A stretch of 62,744 bases of DNA from Tabrizicola sp. (GTDB lineage Bacteria; Pseudomonadota; Alphaproteobacteria; Rhodobacterales; Rhodobacteraceae), in NCBI GenBank assembly GCA_016792685.1, contig JAEULQ010000135.1, positions 1 through 62,744 on the forward strand, written 5' to 3'. The notes below the pieces were generated by a model. That model did not search any database. It was not told the DNA's origin and saw nothing but the letters and a program-made list of their open reading frames with translations. Each line of letters starts with the position of its first letter. Position 1 is the first letter of the stretch. The position numbers and the translations under genes are program-made. Positions 51,621 to 61,279 of the stretch are shown in pieces.

Positions 51621-54338
51621 TTAGCGGCCGAGCGACCACCAACCCTTGCGCTTGGGCTTGGCCGGTTCGTCCGGACCAGGATCGGGCGCATCGGCTTCGG
51701 CCGGGTCGGCGACCACGGTTTCAGCGGTCGGTTTCAGGCCCGGATCGGGCGCAAGCACCGGCTTCACGTCAGACGTATCCGCCACCGGCTCTGGCTGGGC
51801 CTCGGCCATGGCGGCCGCCTTGGTCCGCGATGCGCGGCCCTTGGCGGGCTTCGGCGCTTCGGCGACGGGCTCGGCCGGTGCAGCAGGCTCGACGACCTCT
51901 GGCGCAGGCTTCTTTGCACGGCTTGGCCGCTTCTTCGGTGCCGGGGCTTCTTCGGCCACCGGCTCAGGAGCAGCCTCGACGACTGGTTCGGCCACCGGTG
52001 CCGCGACCGGCTCGGCTACGGGCGCGGCTGCCGCTTCGGCCTTGGACCCACGCGGCTTGCGCGTGCGCTTGGGCTTGGCGCCGGGGGCTGCGGCCTCTGC
52101 TGCGGGCATATCAACCGCTGCAACTGCGGCCTCGGCCTCGCCGGATGCGGCCTCGTCACCCTCATCCTCGCCATCATCGTCACCGTCGTCAGCACCCTCG
52201 GCTGCGGCCCCATCCGCCGGAGCCCCACCCTCGCGCTGTCCGCCCCGCCGCCGACGCCGACGCCGACGCTTCTTGCGGCCGGGTTGACCGTCGCCCTCGG
52301 CAGCAGGAGCCGGCGCCGCAGCCGAAACTGCGACCTCCGCCTCCTCGGCCTCTTCCTCGACCAGATCTTCGACGATATCCTCGTCTTCCTCTTCCTCGAC
52401 CGGCGCACCCATCAGGCCCGCATGTCCCGAAACGACGGGGGTGTCGGGCACTACCCGCAGGGCGGTCTTGAACTTCTCGATCGAATAGTCGGGGCTCACC
52501 AGCATCGGATCGGCCTCGATCCGGACGCTCATGCCGTAGCGGGCCTCGATCAGGGCGATATGCTCGCGCTTCTGGTTGATCAGGTAATTGACGATGCCCA
52601 CGGGCGCCTTCAGCAGCACCTCGCGCGACCGTTTGCGGGTGCCCTCTTCCTCCAGCGCGCGCAGCACGGTCAGCGCCATGCTGTCATCCGACCGGATCAG
52701 GCCGGTGCCATGGCAATGCGGGCAGGGCTGGGTCGTCGATTCCAGCATCCCCGGCCGCAACCGCTGGCGACTCATTTCCAAAAGGCCGAAGCCCGAGATC
52801 CGCCCGACCTGGATCCGTGCTCGATCCGTCTTCAGCTTGTCCTTCAGCCGCTTCTCGACCGTGGCGTTGTTCCGACGCTCTTCCATGTCGATGAAGTCGA
52901 TGACGATCAGACCGGCAAGGTCACGCAGACGCAGTTGCCGCGCGATCTCTTCTGCCGCCTCGACGTTGGTCTTGAGCGCGGTTTCCTCGATCGAGCCTTC
53001 CTTGGTGGCCCGACCGGAGTTCACGTCAATCGCCACCAGCGCTTCGGTGACGCCAATGACGATGTAGCCGCCGGATTTAAGCTGCACGACCGGGTTGAAC
53101 ATGCCGCCCAGATAGCCTTCGACCTGGTACTTGGCGAACAAGGGCGTCGGTTCCGTATAGCGGATCACCTGCTTGGCATGGCTCGGCATGATCATCCGCA
53201 TGAAGTCCTTGGCGGTGCGATAGCCGGTATCGCCCTCGACCAGCACTTCCTCGATCTCGCGGCTGTAAAGGTCGCGGATCGAGCGTTTGATGAGGTCGCC
53301 CTCTTCATAGATCTTCGCCGGAGCGATCGACTTCAGCGTCAGTTCGCGGATCTGCTCCCAAAGCCGCATCAGATATTCATAGTCGCGCTTGATCTCGGGC
53401 TTAGTGCGCTTGGCGCCCGCGGTCCGGACGATCAGCCCCGCGCCTTCCGGCACCGAAAGCTCGCCTGCGATTTCCTTCAGCTTCTTGCGGTCGGCCGCAT
53501 TGGTGATCTTGCGGGAAATCCCGCCGCCCCGAGCGGTGTTCGGCATCAGCACGCAATAGCGGCCCGCCAGCGACAGGTAGGTGGTCAGCGCCGCGCCCTT
53601 GTTGCCGCGCTCTTCCTTGACGACCTGGACCAGCATGATCTGCCGGACCTTGACCACTTCCTGGATCTTGTAGCGCCGGGCGCGCGGACGGCGCGGGGCG
53701 CTGATTTCCTCGGCAACATCCTCTTCGGCGACCGATTCGATTTCCTCATCGGTGTCGCTGGCATGATCGACCGCGCGATAGCGACCGCCATTGCCATTCT
53801 CGACCGCCTCATTGTGGTGGTCGTGGTCGTGCGCATGATCATGGTCATGACCATGATCCGCCTCATGCTCCCGTTCGGCAGCGGCTTCGACCAGCGGGCC
53901 ATCGGCCGTCTCATCCTCGCCCAGATCGACGACATCCATGCCCGAGGGACCCTCGGCCACGGCATCATCGGTCTTTACCGCCTCGGCCTTCGGCTGCGGC
54001 CGGGGGCGGCGGCGCGACCGGCGGTTGTCTTCCTCTTCCTCGGCACGGGCCATGGCCCGCTCTTCCTCGATCAGGGCCTTACGGTCCGCGACCGGGATCT
54101 GGTAATAATCCGGGTGGATTTCGGCGAAAGCCAGGAAGCCATGCCGATTGCCGCCGTATTCGACGAAAGCGGCCTGCAACGAGGGTTCAACCCGCGTCAC
54201 TTTGGCTAGATAGATATTTCCGGCGAGTTGGCGTTTGTTTACGGTCTCGAAATCGAATTCTTCGACCTTGTTTCCGTCGACCACGACCACCCGAGTTTCC
54301 TCGGTGTGGGTGGCATCGATAAGCATCTTTTTGGCCAT
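51621..54338 (-). CDS. rne: Ribonuclease E/G
   Basis: RNase E is the main 5'-sensing endoribonuclease in mRNA decay and rRNA processing. The 905-aa protein has an N-terminal S1 domain, 5'-sensor and DNase I-like regions. The catalytic Asp is in LVAIDVNSGRATKEG and the second Asp region is LIVIDFIDMEERRN. The zinc-link is CPHCHGTG. The S1 domain is split by an insertion at about residues 85-220 containing a His/Asp-rich run (158-175). The C-terminal scaffold has an acidic block, an Arg tract (RKKRRRRRRRRGG) and Ala/Pro/Lys repeats. Confidence 0.96.
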   Translation of the reverse strand: MAKKMLIDATHTEETRVVVVDGNKVEEFDFETVNKRQLAGNIYLAKVTRVEPSLQAAFVEYGGNRHGFLAFAEIHPDYYQIPVADRKALIEEERAMARAEEEEDNRRSRRRPRPQPKAEAVKTDDAVAEGPSGMDVVDLGEDETADGPLVEAAAEREHEADHGHDHDHAHDHDHHNEAVENGNGGRYRAVDHASDTDEEIESVAEEDVAEEISAPRRPRARRYKIQEVVKVRQIMLVQVVKEERGNKGAALTTYLSLAGRYCVLMPNTARGGGISRKITNAADRKKLKEIAGELSVPEGAGLIVRTAGAKRTKPEIKRDYEYLMRLWEQIRELTLKSIAPAKIYEEGDLIKRSIRDLYSREIEEVLVEGDTGYRTAKDFMRMIMPSHAKQVIRYTEPTPLFAKYQVEGYLGGMFNPVVQLKSGGYIVIGVTEALVAIDVNSGRATKEGSIEETALKTNVEAAEEIARQLRLRDLAGLIVIDFIDMEERRNNATVEKRLKDKLKTDRARIQVGRISGFGLLEMSRQRLRPGMLESTTQPCPHCHGTGLIRSDDSMALTVLRALEEEGTRKRSREVLLKAPVGIVNYLINQKREHIALIEARYGMSVRIEADPMLVSPDYSIEKFKTALRVVPDTPVVSGHAGLMGAPVEEEEDEDIVEDLVEEEAEEAEVAVSAAAPAPAAEGDGQPGRKKRRRRRRRRGGQREGGAPADGAAAEGADDGDDDGEDEGDEAASGEAEAAVAAVDMPAAEAAAPGAKPKRTRKPRGSKAEAAAAPVAEPVAAPVAEPVVEAAPEPVAEEAPAPKKRPSRAKKPAPEVVEPAAPAEPVAEAPKPAKGRASRTKAAAMAEAQPEPVADTSDVKPVLAPDPGLKPTAETVVADPAEADAPDPGPDEPAKPKRKGWWSLGR

Positions 54339-54449
54339 AGTGTTCCAATGCGCCCCAAGCGCAAATGGCCCCCTGGCGGACCAGCGGGTTCATCATACGG
54401 GACGGGGCGGCTTGTCTGAGCGCGGACGTCGGGCAGATGCACGGGTCTC

Positions 54450-54591
54450 CTGCCCAGCGGGCAGAGCATTCCTGTGCGTAATCTTCCTACACGCCTCATC
54501 GCGGTTACATCTGAAGGGCCGGAACGGCCCTCCACCTCTGAAAGCCAACAAGTCCAAAGACTTGCGGACAATATGCACGGTCTTGCGACCG
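54450..54591 (-). promoter_or_regulatory. Structured rne leader (four hairpins)
   Basis: The 402-bp gap upstream of rne holds no convincing gene. It contains four perfect small hairpins: CTGCCC/GGGCAG (54450-54464), AGGGCCG/CGGCCCT (54515-54531), CAAGTC/GACTTG (54549-54564) and CGGTC/GACCG (54578-54591). On the minus strand the last has a GCAA tetraloop of GNRA type. In E. coli a long structured rne 5' UTR mediates autoregulation by RNase E. A similar role here is inferred. Confidence 0.45.
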
Positions 54592-54740
54592 ATCCGGCTC
54601 CTCTGGAGGGACACGATTGTCGCGCGCCCGGCAGCAAAGGAGAGAATTCTTCGGGCAGACAGACTGCCACACCTGGACCCTATCGGGAAAGCGCGCCCAA
54701 GGGCAATGGCGAAAATGGAGAAGCCACCGATTGGTCCGGG

Positions 54741-55643
54741 CTAGCGCAGCGCGTATTCGCAATCCCATTGCTGGGCCTGCGCGGCCTCGGAACACAGGGC
54801 CGCAAGAACCGCATCATGTCCTGCAATCGTGTTGCCGGCGTCCTGCGTGTTATAGGGCGCCAGGATCAACGCCAGCGCCCGGTGATCAAGCCACAGGTCC
54901 AGAAGGTCAATCTGCATCCCCACAAGGTCCAGCTTTCCACCGCTGATGGGACCCATGACGATGTTGGCCAGTTCCGTGTCGCGCAGGCTGGCGAGTTCCG
55001 GGCGTTGGCGCAGGCCCGTTTCGATCGGGCCGTTGTTTTCGGCATACCAGCTCTTTCGCAGCACCATCAGATAGTCGATCTGCGACGCCGCCGACAGACG
55101 CTCTTCCGGCGTCAGCGGTCGGGATCGCGGGGTACTGGATCCGTCCGACGGGCGTTGCCAAAGTTCCAGCGGCAGGTCGGCCAGGTCCAGCGGTTTGCCG
55201 GTTTCCAGCCCCTCAAGCGCGCTGATTGGCAGGGCGAAAGTCCCGGTCTCGCCCGCGTTCAACAGGAACAGCGCGCAGGCGTCATAATAGCAGGCATCAA
55301 CGGTTCCCGACAGAAACAGCGGCGTGCGGCTGTTCAGGTCCGGCATGGTGCCGACAATCTCCCGCCCCTCGGTGGCCTGAAGTTTCCACCATGCCCATCC
55401 CTGGGACAGCAACGGCACCCCCACCGCGGCAAGGATGGTCAGGACAAGAAGCTTCAGACCGCGCCGTCGCCACTTCTCGCGGATCAGCATGACAAGAACG
55501 ACAAGCCCGATGATTCCATAGACCAGTATGGCGATCAGCGCCCCGACCAGTGAATCCGCACAAGACCCCAGACATTCCGCCTGCACTGGCCCCGCCAACA
55601 CTGCAACCAGGCCCAAGAGCCCCGCTTGCCTTCCGACGCGCAT
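54741..55643 (-). CDS. Hypothetical membrane-anchored protein
   Basis: This 300-aa protein has a signal peptide (GLLGLVAVLAGPVQA), a Cys pair (ECLGSCADSL), a membrane helix (VGALIAILVYGIIGLVVLVML), a basic stretch and a second helix (LKLLVLTILAAVGVPLL). A roughly 200-residue domain follows with CYYDACALFLLNAG. The remaining region is helical. No family was recognised. It lies between rne and the dctBD pair on the same strand. Confidence 0.55.
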   Translation of the reverse strand: MRVGRQAGLLGLVAVLAGPVQAECLGSCADSLVGALIAILVYGIIGLVVLVMLIREKWRRRGLKLLVLTILAAVGVPLLSQGWAWWKLQATEGREIVGTMPDLNSRTPLFLSGTVDACYYDACALFLLNAGETGTFALPISALEGLETGKPLDLADLPLELWQRPSDGSSTPRSRPLTPEERLSAASQIDYLMVLRKSWYAENNGPIETGLRQRPELASLRDTELANIVMGPISGGKLDLVGMQIDLLDLWLDHRALALILAPYNTQDAGNTIAGHDAVLAALCSEAAQAQQWDCEYALR

Positions 55644-55805
55644 GGACAGATCCCCCCGTTTCCTGCCGGCAGTCAGCCACAGGCCGGCCGCTCAGGCAAG
55701 TCGGGACGTCTTGCCCGGTGCGGAGGACGGGAACTGGGTGGGCGGGACCTCTTAATGGATCCCTAATGCCCACACCCAACCCATTGATTTTCGGCAGATC
55801 GCCTG

Positions 55806-55826
55806 GGCTGTCCAGCGTGGACAGCC
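55806..55826 (-). terminator. Hairpin just after dctD
   Basis: A perfect 9-bp stem GGCTGTCCA with TGGACAGCC and a 3-nt loop begins 3 bp beyond the dctD stop on the minus strand. No U-tract follows. It is a candidate terminator or 3'-end stabiliser for the dctBD transcript. Confidence 0.5.
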
Positions 55827-55829
55827 GCG

Positions 55830-57158
55830 TCAGACGTAGTCGCCCCGGGTCAGGCCATACTTGGCCATCTTCTCGTTCAGGGTCCGCCGTGGCAGGCAAA
55901 GCTCCTCCATCACCGCCACGATCGAGCCCTTGTGCCGCCGCATCGTGTTGTCGATCAACATCCGCTCGAAGGCCTCCACATAGTCTTTCAAGGGCTTGCC
56001 TTCGGTGGTCAGCGCCGGCCCCGAGGCCTCGTTCTCCGCCATCAGCAGGCTTGCGATCGACCCCGACCCCCGCCGGTTCTGCAGCACCGCCCGCTCGGCG
56101 ATGTTGACCAGCTGCCGCACGTTCCCCGGCCAGGGCGCCTGCAGAAGCTGGGCCGCTTCCTGGGCGGTCACCTGCGGCGCGTCGCAGCCGTATTCCTCGG
56201 CGAACTGTTCCGAAAGCCGGGTGAAGAGCTGCAGGATATCCTCGCCCCGGGTCCGCAAGGGCGGCAGAAGGATCGTCATCGCCCCCAGCCGGTAGAAAAG
56301 ATCCGGCCGCAGCACCTGTTCCAGCGTCGTGTCGGGGGCGTGGCTGTTGCAGATCGCGATGATCCTGGTCTCCGGCGGCATGCCCTGATCGTTGATGAAG
56401 GTCAAAAGCCGGGCCTGCAGCGCATTCGGCAGGGCCTCGATGTCTTCCAGACACAGGGTCCCGCTGCGCGCTTCCTCGACAAGGGGCAGCGCCCCGTCCT
56501 CGGTCGGGCCGAAGAGCCGGGCCGCAAGCTGGTCCTCGCTCCAGGCGGCACAGGAGATCGCCACGAATTTCTTCGAGGCACGCGGCCCGACCGCATGCAG
56601 GGCATGGGCGACCAGGGTCTTGCCCGTCCCGGTCTCGCCATCGATCAGGACGTGGCTGTCCGCCTGCCCCAGATCAAGGATATCCTCCCGCAGCCGGTCC
56701 ATGGCGGGCGACGTCCCGATCAGCTTCTTGATGATGGTCGAGCCATCCGACAGCTCCTTGCGCAGCGCCCGGTTGTCCAGCGTCATCCGCCGCGCCTGGG
56801 TCGCGCGCTTGGCAAGCTCGGTCATCCGGTCAGGGTTGAAGGGCTTTTCAAGGAAATCGAAGGCCCCGACCCGCATCGCCTCGACCGCCATCGGCACGTC
56901 GCCATGGCCGGTGATCATGATGACCGGCAGGCCCGAATCCTGCCCCATCAGCCGTTTCAGGAACGCCATCCCGTCCATGCCGGGCATCTTGATGTCGCTG
57001 ACCACCACGCCCTGGAAGTCCGGCCCGATCACCTTCAGCGCGTCTTCGGCGCTGGCATAGGTTTCGGTATCGAACCCGGACAACGCCAGCCACTGGCTGA
57101 TCGACTGCCGCATGTCGGCCTCGTCGTCGACGATCGCCACTTTCATTGCGCGGGCCAT
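55830..57158 (-). CDS. dctD: DctD-like NtrC-family response regulator lacking GAFTGA
   Basis: This 442-aa protein has a receiver domain with phospho-acceptor Asp55 (VVVSDIKMPGMDG), an AAA+ domain with Walker A GETGTGKT (174-181), and a Fis-type HTH (KGSIVAVMEELCLPRRTLNEK). The sigma-54 contact loop GAFTGA is absent: LFG at 215-217 is followed by a short stretch straight to GTLCLED, where Walker B has ED instead of DE. The partner is DctB, 10 bp upstream. It probably controls C4-dicarboxylate uptake, but not by the usual sigma-54 route. Confidence 0.85.
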   Translation of the reverse strand: MARAMKVAIVDDEADMRQSISQWLALSGFDTETYASAEDALKVIGPDFQGVVVSDIKMPGMDGMAFLKRLMGQDSGLPVIMITGHGDVPMAVEAMRVGAFDFLEKPFNPDRMTELAKRATQARRMTLDNRALRKELSDGSTIIKKLIGTSPAMDRLREDILDLGQADSHVLIDGETGTGKTLVAHALHAVGPRASKKFVAISCAAWSEDQLAARLFGPTEDGALPLVEEARSGTLCLEDIEALPNALQARLLTFINDQGMPPETRIIAICNSHAPDTTLEQVLRPDLFYRLGAMTILLPPLRTRGEDILQLFTRLSEQFAEEYGCDAPQVTAQEAAQLLQAPWPGNVRQLVNIAERAVLQNRRGSGSIASLLMAENEASGPALTTEGKPLKDYVEAFERMLIDNTMRRHKGSIVAVMEELCLPRRTLNEKMAKYGLTRGDYV

Positions 57159-57168
57159 TTGGACCTCA

Positions 57169-58929
57169 TCATTCTGCTGCTTCCTGTTCCTTGCCGAGTA
57201 TCGGCAATTGCATTTCAAAGACCGCCCCGCCGCCTTCGCCGTTGCGCGCGGTCAGGCGCCCGCCAAGGTCGGTGACGATGCCGCTCGAGATCGCGAGACC
57301 AAGTCCGACACCTTCGCCGGGCTTCTTCGTCGTGTAGAAGGGTTCGAACAGGTTCTCGAGATCCGTGATCCCGTGGCCGTTGTCGCGGACCGTCAGCGTC
57401 GCCGTCTCACCAGCCGAAAGAAGGATGTCGATCTGCGGATCCTTCGTGCCCTGCGTTGCATCAAGCGCGTTGCGCAGAAGGTTGATGATCACCTGCTCAA
57501 GCCGCAGCCTGTCGGCCATGACCATGACCGCCTGCCGCGGCATACCCCGGCTGATCTTCACCACGCGCGCCTTGAGCTGAGGTTCCATCATGGCAAGCGC
57601 CGACGAGACACAGGCCCGAAGATCAACCTCTTCAAATGCTTCTCCGCCCTTCCTCGCGTAAGACTTCAACTGCCGCGTGATGGCGCCCATCCGTTCGATC
57701 AGGTCATCGACCCGCTGGAAACTGGACAGGGCCTCATCCAGGCGCTTGCGCTGCAACAGAAGCCGCGCACCGGCGAGATAGGTCTTCATCGCCGCCAGGG
57801 GCTGGTTCAACTCGTGGCTGACGGCTGCAGACATCTCGCCCAAAGCGGCCAGTTTTGACGACTGCGCCAGCGTCAATTCGGCGACCTCGAGGTCTTTCTT
57901 CACCTTCTCCCGCTCGGCAATCGCGCGCTGCAGACGTGCGTTCAGAAGCCGCAGTTCCGCCGATTCCCGCTGGAAGGACAAGGACCGCGACCAGGCCCGC
58001 CGCGACAGAAGATAGAAGGTAAAGGCCATCAGGATCGCGAAACCCATGATCTCCAGGGCGAGGATCCCGTTCACCTGTTCACGCACCGAGCCATAGGCTG
58101 TGAAGGTCGCCATTTTCCATCCACGGAAGGGAACCCGCGCTTCGGTCTTCATCACGGCCTCGCCGCGAACATAGGCGTCCGGCGGTTCCTGCGCCCATTC
58201 GGCTGTCGCCTGCAAGGCACGCGAGATGGCTGACGGCGGGTCGCGCAGCGCAAGGGCTTCGTCCATCGGCAGCCCGCGCCAGCGAGGTTCGGTCGACAGC
58301 ACCACGACGCCCTCGCTGTCGGTAACCATGACCGCATCCTGCAGCCCGGCCCAGGCACGCTCATACTTCATCAGGTCGACCGACACGACGATCACCCCGA
58401 CTGGCCGCGCATCGCCCATGACGGCCCGGGAATAAGTGAAATCAAACCCGCCGGATTCGCGCGGGACGGCCGAGAACACGGTGTCCTTCGCCCGTTGCGC
58501 TTCGACGAAATAGGGCTCGTTGCGATAATTGGTGCCAAGCACATTCCGGTTTGTCGCCCCGACCACCCGGCCGTCAGTGTCCACCAGCCGGATCGAGGCC
58601 ACGCCGATCTGGCTTTGCAGTGCGATGAGCTTGGCCGAGGTGCCCGAGAAGTTGCCGTCGCGCAGGGCAGTGATCAATTCCGGGTCATTGGCGAGAAGCA
58701 GCGGCACGACCGACGTACGCTGCAGTTCTGCCATGACGTTGCCGGTGTAAAGCGCCAGGCGCAATTCGGCCCGATTGCGCGTGTCGGCGGTGTAGCGATC
58801 GGTCAGCAACCGGTTCGAGACCAGAACCACGGCGATGGCCAGGAACACCAGCATCACGACCACAAGCTTCGCGCGCCAGGGAAGGCCTGGCGTCGAAGCG
58901 GCAGCAGTTGTGGTGTCCGTGCTGGTCAT
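57169..58929 (-). CDS. dctB: DctB-like sensor histidine kinase
   Basis: This 586-aa kinase has an N-terminal helix (LVVVMLVFLAIAVVLVS) and a periplasmic Cache-type sensor (LRDGNFSGTSAKLIALQ, VGATNRNVLGTNYRNEPYFVEA). A second helix (LEIMGFAILMAFTFYLLS) leads to a coiled coil, then HisKA with the phospho-His in SAAVSHELNQPLAAMKTY. The ATPase domain has NLLRNALDA, DNGHGI and GVGLGLAIS. DctB senses C4-dicarboxylates. The start at 58929 (MTSTDTTTAAAS) is preferred over an upstream extension. No dicarboxylate transporter gene is adjacent. Confidence 0.9.
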   Translation of the reverse strand: MTSTDTTTAAASTPGLPWRAKLVVVMLVFLAIAVVLVSNRLLTDRYTADTRNRAELRLALYTGNVMAELQRTSVVPLLLANDPELITALRDGNFSGTSAKLIALQSQIGVASIRLVDTDGRVVGATNRNVLGTNYRNEPYFVEAQRAKDTVFSAVPRESGGFDFTYSRAVMGDARPVGVIVVSVDLMKYERAWAGLQDAVMVTDSEGVVVLSTEPRWRGLPMDEALALRDPPSAISRALQATAEWAQEPPDAYVRGEAVMKTEARVPFRGWKMATFTAYGSVREQVNGILALEIMGFAILMAFTFYLLSRRAWSRSLSFQRESAELRLLNARLQRAIAEREKVKKDLEVAELTLAQSSKLAALGEMSAAVSHELNQPLAAMKTYLAGARLLLQRKRLDEALSSFQRVDDLIERMGAITRQLKSYARKGGEAFEEVDLRACVSSALAMMEPQLKARVVKISRGMPRQAVMVMADRLRLEQVIINLLRNALDATQGTKDPQIDILLSAGETATLTVRDNGHGITDLENLFEPFYTTKKPGEGVGLGLAISSGIVTDLGGRLTARNGEGGGAVFEMQLPILGKEQEAAE

Positions 58930-58975
58930 GGCCCAAGAGTAGGGCCGGGCCCGGGTGGCCTCAAGCCGATGGGGC

Positions 58976-59644
58976 TCAGGCCAGCGCCATCCCGCGCATG
59001 ATCGACGCAAAGAGCGGCCGACCGTCCTCGCCGCCCAAAGCCGCATCCGCTGCGCGCTCGGGATGCGGCATCATCCCCAGGACCCGACGGTTTTCCGACA
59101 GCACGCCAGCGATGTCAGCCATGCTGCCATTCGGATTCGCCGCATAGGTAAAGGCGATGCGGTCCTCCGCCCGAAGGCGCGCAAGGCCTTCGGCATCGAT
59201 GGTGTAGTTGCCGTCATGATGTGCGATCGGGATCCGGATCTCCTGCCCCTGCCGGTAGGCCGAGGTGAAGGCCGACTGCGTGGTGGCGACCTTCAGCGTC
59301 ACGGTCCGACAGACGAATTTCAACGTGGCGTTCCGCATCAGCACCCCGGGCAGAAGGCCCATCTCGGTGAGAACCTGAAAGCCGTTGCAGATGCCAAGGA
59401 CATAACCGCCCCGCGCCGCATGTGCCCGGATGGCCGCACTGATTGGCGACTGCGCGGCGATGGCACCGCAACGCAGGTAGTCACCAAACGAGAACCCGCC
59501 CGGCACGCCCACGACATCGACCCCTTCGGGCAACGCGGCATCCTTGTGCCAGACTCGCGCCACCTGGAAACCCGCGTTCTCGAAGGCCACGGCAAGATCC
59601 CGGTCGCAGTTCGAGCCGGGAAAAGTGACGACGGCGGCTTTCAT
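58976..59644 (-). CDS. purQ: Phosphoribosylformylglycinamidine synthase subunit PurQ
   Basis: This 222-aa glutaminase subunit supplies ammonia to the FGAM synthetase complex. Visible are [37 protein letters not shown], the nucleophile cysteine in [19 protein letters not shown], and the His of [13 protein letters not shown]. The start at 59644 matches PurQ; an upstream in-frame extension opposite the FAD gene has no homology. It is divergent from that gene (96-bp gap). Confidence 0.96.
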   Translation of the reverse strand: MKAAVVTFPGSNCDRDLAVAFENAGFQVARVWHKDAALPEGVDVVGVPGGFSFGDYLRCGAIAAQSPISAAIRAHAARGGYVLGICNGFQVLTEMGLLPGVLMRNATLKFVCRTVTLKVATTQSAFTSAYRQGQEIRIPIAHHDGNYTIDAEGLARLRAEDRIAFTYAANPNGSMADIAGVLSENRRVLGMMPHPERAADAALGGEDGRPLFASIMRGMALA

Positions 59645-59740
59645 GGGCGCTCTCCCTCTGGCGGATGGCGGCCTCTTACCCGATGACGGCGCCAAGGGCC
59701 AGAGCTTGGCGCCCCCGTTGTAACGCGCTAGGTTCTCGCC

Positions 59741-61117
59741 ATGCTGCCCGACCTTGCCCTTGCCGCGCTCCGTGCCCTTTTCGAAGGCAGAATGTCGACT
59801 TCTGCCGCCGCTCTTGCCGAACATGCGCAAAGCGAAAGCCTGGTGACGGCAGGCAAGCCCGATGCCGTTGTCTTCCCGCAAAGCACCGCCGATGTTGCGG
59901 CCCTGGCCGCCTGGTCCACGGCCCACCGCATTCCGCTGATCGGCTGGGGTGCCGGCACTTCGCTTGAAGGCCATGCCCTGGCCATCGACAAAGGTGTGGT
60001 GGTCGACTTCCGTGACATGGCGGCAGTGCTTGATATTCGGCCCGAAGATCGTCTGGTCCGCGTCCAGCCCGGTCTGACCCGCGAAGCGCTGAACCGTGAG
60101 CTTCGGACAACCGGCCTGATGTTTTCGGTCGATCCCGGCGCCAATGCCAGCTTGGGCGGGATGGCGGCGACGCGGGCCTCGGGCACGACGGCGGTGCGCT
60201 ACGGGACGATGCGCGACAATGTCCGGGGGCTGGAAGTGGTGCTGGCCGATGGCAGGGTGATCCGCACCGGGACCGGTGCGCCGAAATCCTCGGCCGGCTA
60301 TGATCTGACCGGGCTCTTCGTGGGTTCCGAGGGCACGCTTGGCCTCATCACCGAATTGACGCTCCGCCTGCATGGCCAGCCCGAAGCCGTGATGACCGCC
60401 GTCGCGGCCTTCCCCGGCGTGGGGCAAGCCGTCGATTGCGTCATCGCCACGATGCAGATGGGCCTGCCCATGGCCCGGATCGAGTTTCTGGACACTGAAA
60501 CGGTCGTTGCCTGCAACGCCTTTTCCGGCCTCGCCCTGCCCCTTTCCCCGCAGCTGTTGGTGGAATTTCACGGCCATCCCGAAGGCGTGGCCGAAGACAT
60601 CCGCCGCTTCCGCGAAATCGCTGCAGGCTTTGGCGCCGAGGGGTTGCAATGGGCCGAAGCCTCGGAGGACCGGACCCGTCTCTGGGCTGCACGGCACGCC
60701 GCCTATCGGGCGATCCTGGCGTCACGCCCAGGGGCAAAGGCCGTGGTGACCGATGTCTGCGTGCCGATCTCGGCCCTGGCGCAGGCGGTCGATGAGACCC
60801 GGTCCGACATTGCGGCCTCCGGCATCCGTGGCCCGATCCTTGGCCATGTCGGCGACGGGAATTTCCATGCCATCCTGCTGGTCGATCCGTCCGACCCATC
60901 CGAAGTTGCGACGGCAAAGGCGCTGGCCCGGCGCATGGCCGAGCGGTCCTTGCGCCTTGGCGGCACGATCAGCGGCGAACATGGTGTGGGCTTCGGCAAG
61001 CTCGGTCTGATGGAAGCCGAACATGGCGAGGCCTGGTCCGTGATGGGCGCCCTGAAACGGGCGCTGGATCCTTTGGGCCTTATGAACCCCGGCAAGCTGG
61101 TGCCGGGTCAGCCTTGA
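59741..61117 (+). CDS. FAD-linked oxidase (D-lactate dehydrogenase / glycolate oxidase GlcD-like)
   Basis: This 458-aa flavoprotein has a PCMH-type FAD domain with the PP-loop ([21 protein letters not shown]) and [38 protein letters not shown] and [17 protein letters not shown]. The C-terminal FAD-oxidase domain has [15 protein letters not shown] and [14 protein letters not shown]. Family members oxidise D-2-hydroxyacids such as D-lactate or glycolate. No glcEF genes follow, so a single-subunit D-lactate dehydrogenase is more likely. Confidence 0.92.
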   Translation: MLPDLALAALRALFEGRMSTSAAALAEHAQSESLVTAGKPDAVVFPQSTADVAALAAWSTAHRIPLIGWGAGTSLEGHALAIDKGVVVDFRDMAAVLDIRPEDRLVRVQPGLTREALNRELRTTGLMFSVDPGANASLGGMAATRASGTTAVRYGTMRDNVRGLEVVLADGRVIRTGTGAPKSSAGYDLTGLFVGSEGTLGLITELTLRLHGQPEAVMTAVAAFPGVGQAVDCVIATMQMGLPMARIEFLDTETVVACNAFSGLALPLSPQLLVEFHGHPEGVAEDIRRFREIAAGFGAEGLQWAEASEDRTRLWAARHAAYRAILASRPGAKAVVTDVCVPISALAQAVDETRSDIAASGIRGPILGHVGDGNFHAILLVDPSDPSEVATAKALARRMAERSLRLGGTISGEHGVGFGKLGLMEAEHGEAWSVMGALKRALDPLGLMNPGKLVPGQP

Positions 61118-61279
61118 TCAGAGATCAAAGCTCGACCGACGGAACAGCCCATTCTCGACTTCACGCTGCCGACGCTCAAGGTCGATGCGCGACACCGAGG
61201 CGTCAAGATAAGCCCGCTCGAGATCGGCAATGCGCGGGAAGGCTTTGCCAGAGATCAGCGATTTGAACATGTTAAGCAT
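61118..61279 (-). CDS. DUF3563-like small protein
   Basis: This 53-aa protein begins MLNMFKSLISGKAFPRI and continues LERAYLDASVSRIDLERRQREVENG. The LExxYLxxSxxxxDLERR pattern is typical of small alphaproteobacterial proteins in the DUF3563 group, with unknown function. AAAGGACA upstream supports ATG 61279. Its stop abuts the FAD oxidase stop in convergent orientation. No recognisable gene lies between it and recN (61280-61554). Confidence 0.65.
   Translation of the reverse strand: MLNMFKSLISGKAFPRIADLERAYLDASVSRIDLERRQREVENGLFRRSSFDL

Noticed and set aside
52240-52275. GACGCC-type tandem repeat as a possible repeat element
   Set aside because: It is the coding sequence for the Arg tract in the RNase E C-terminal scaffold, so it is low-complexity coding DNA.
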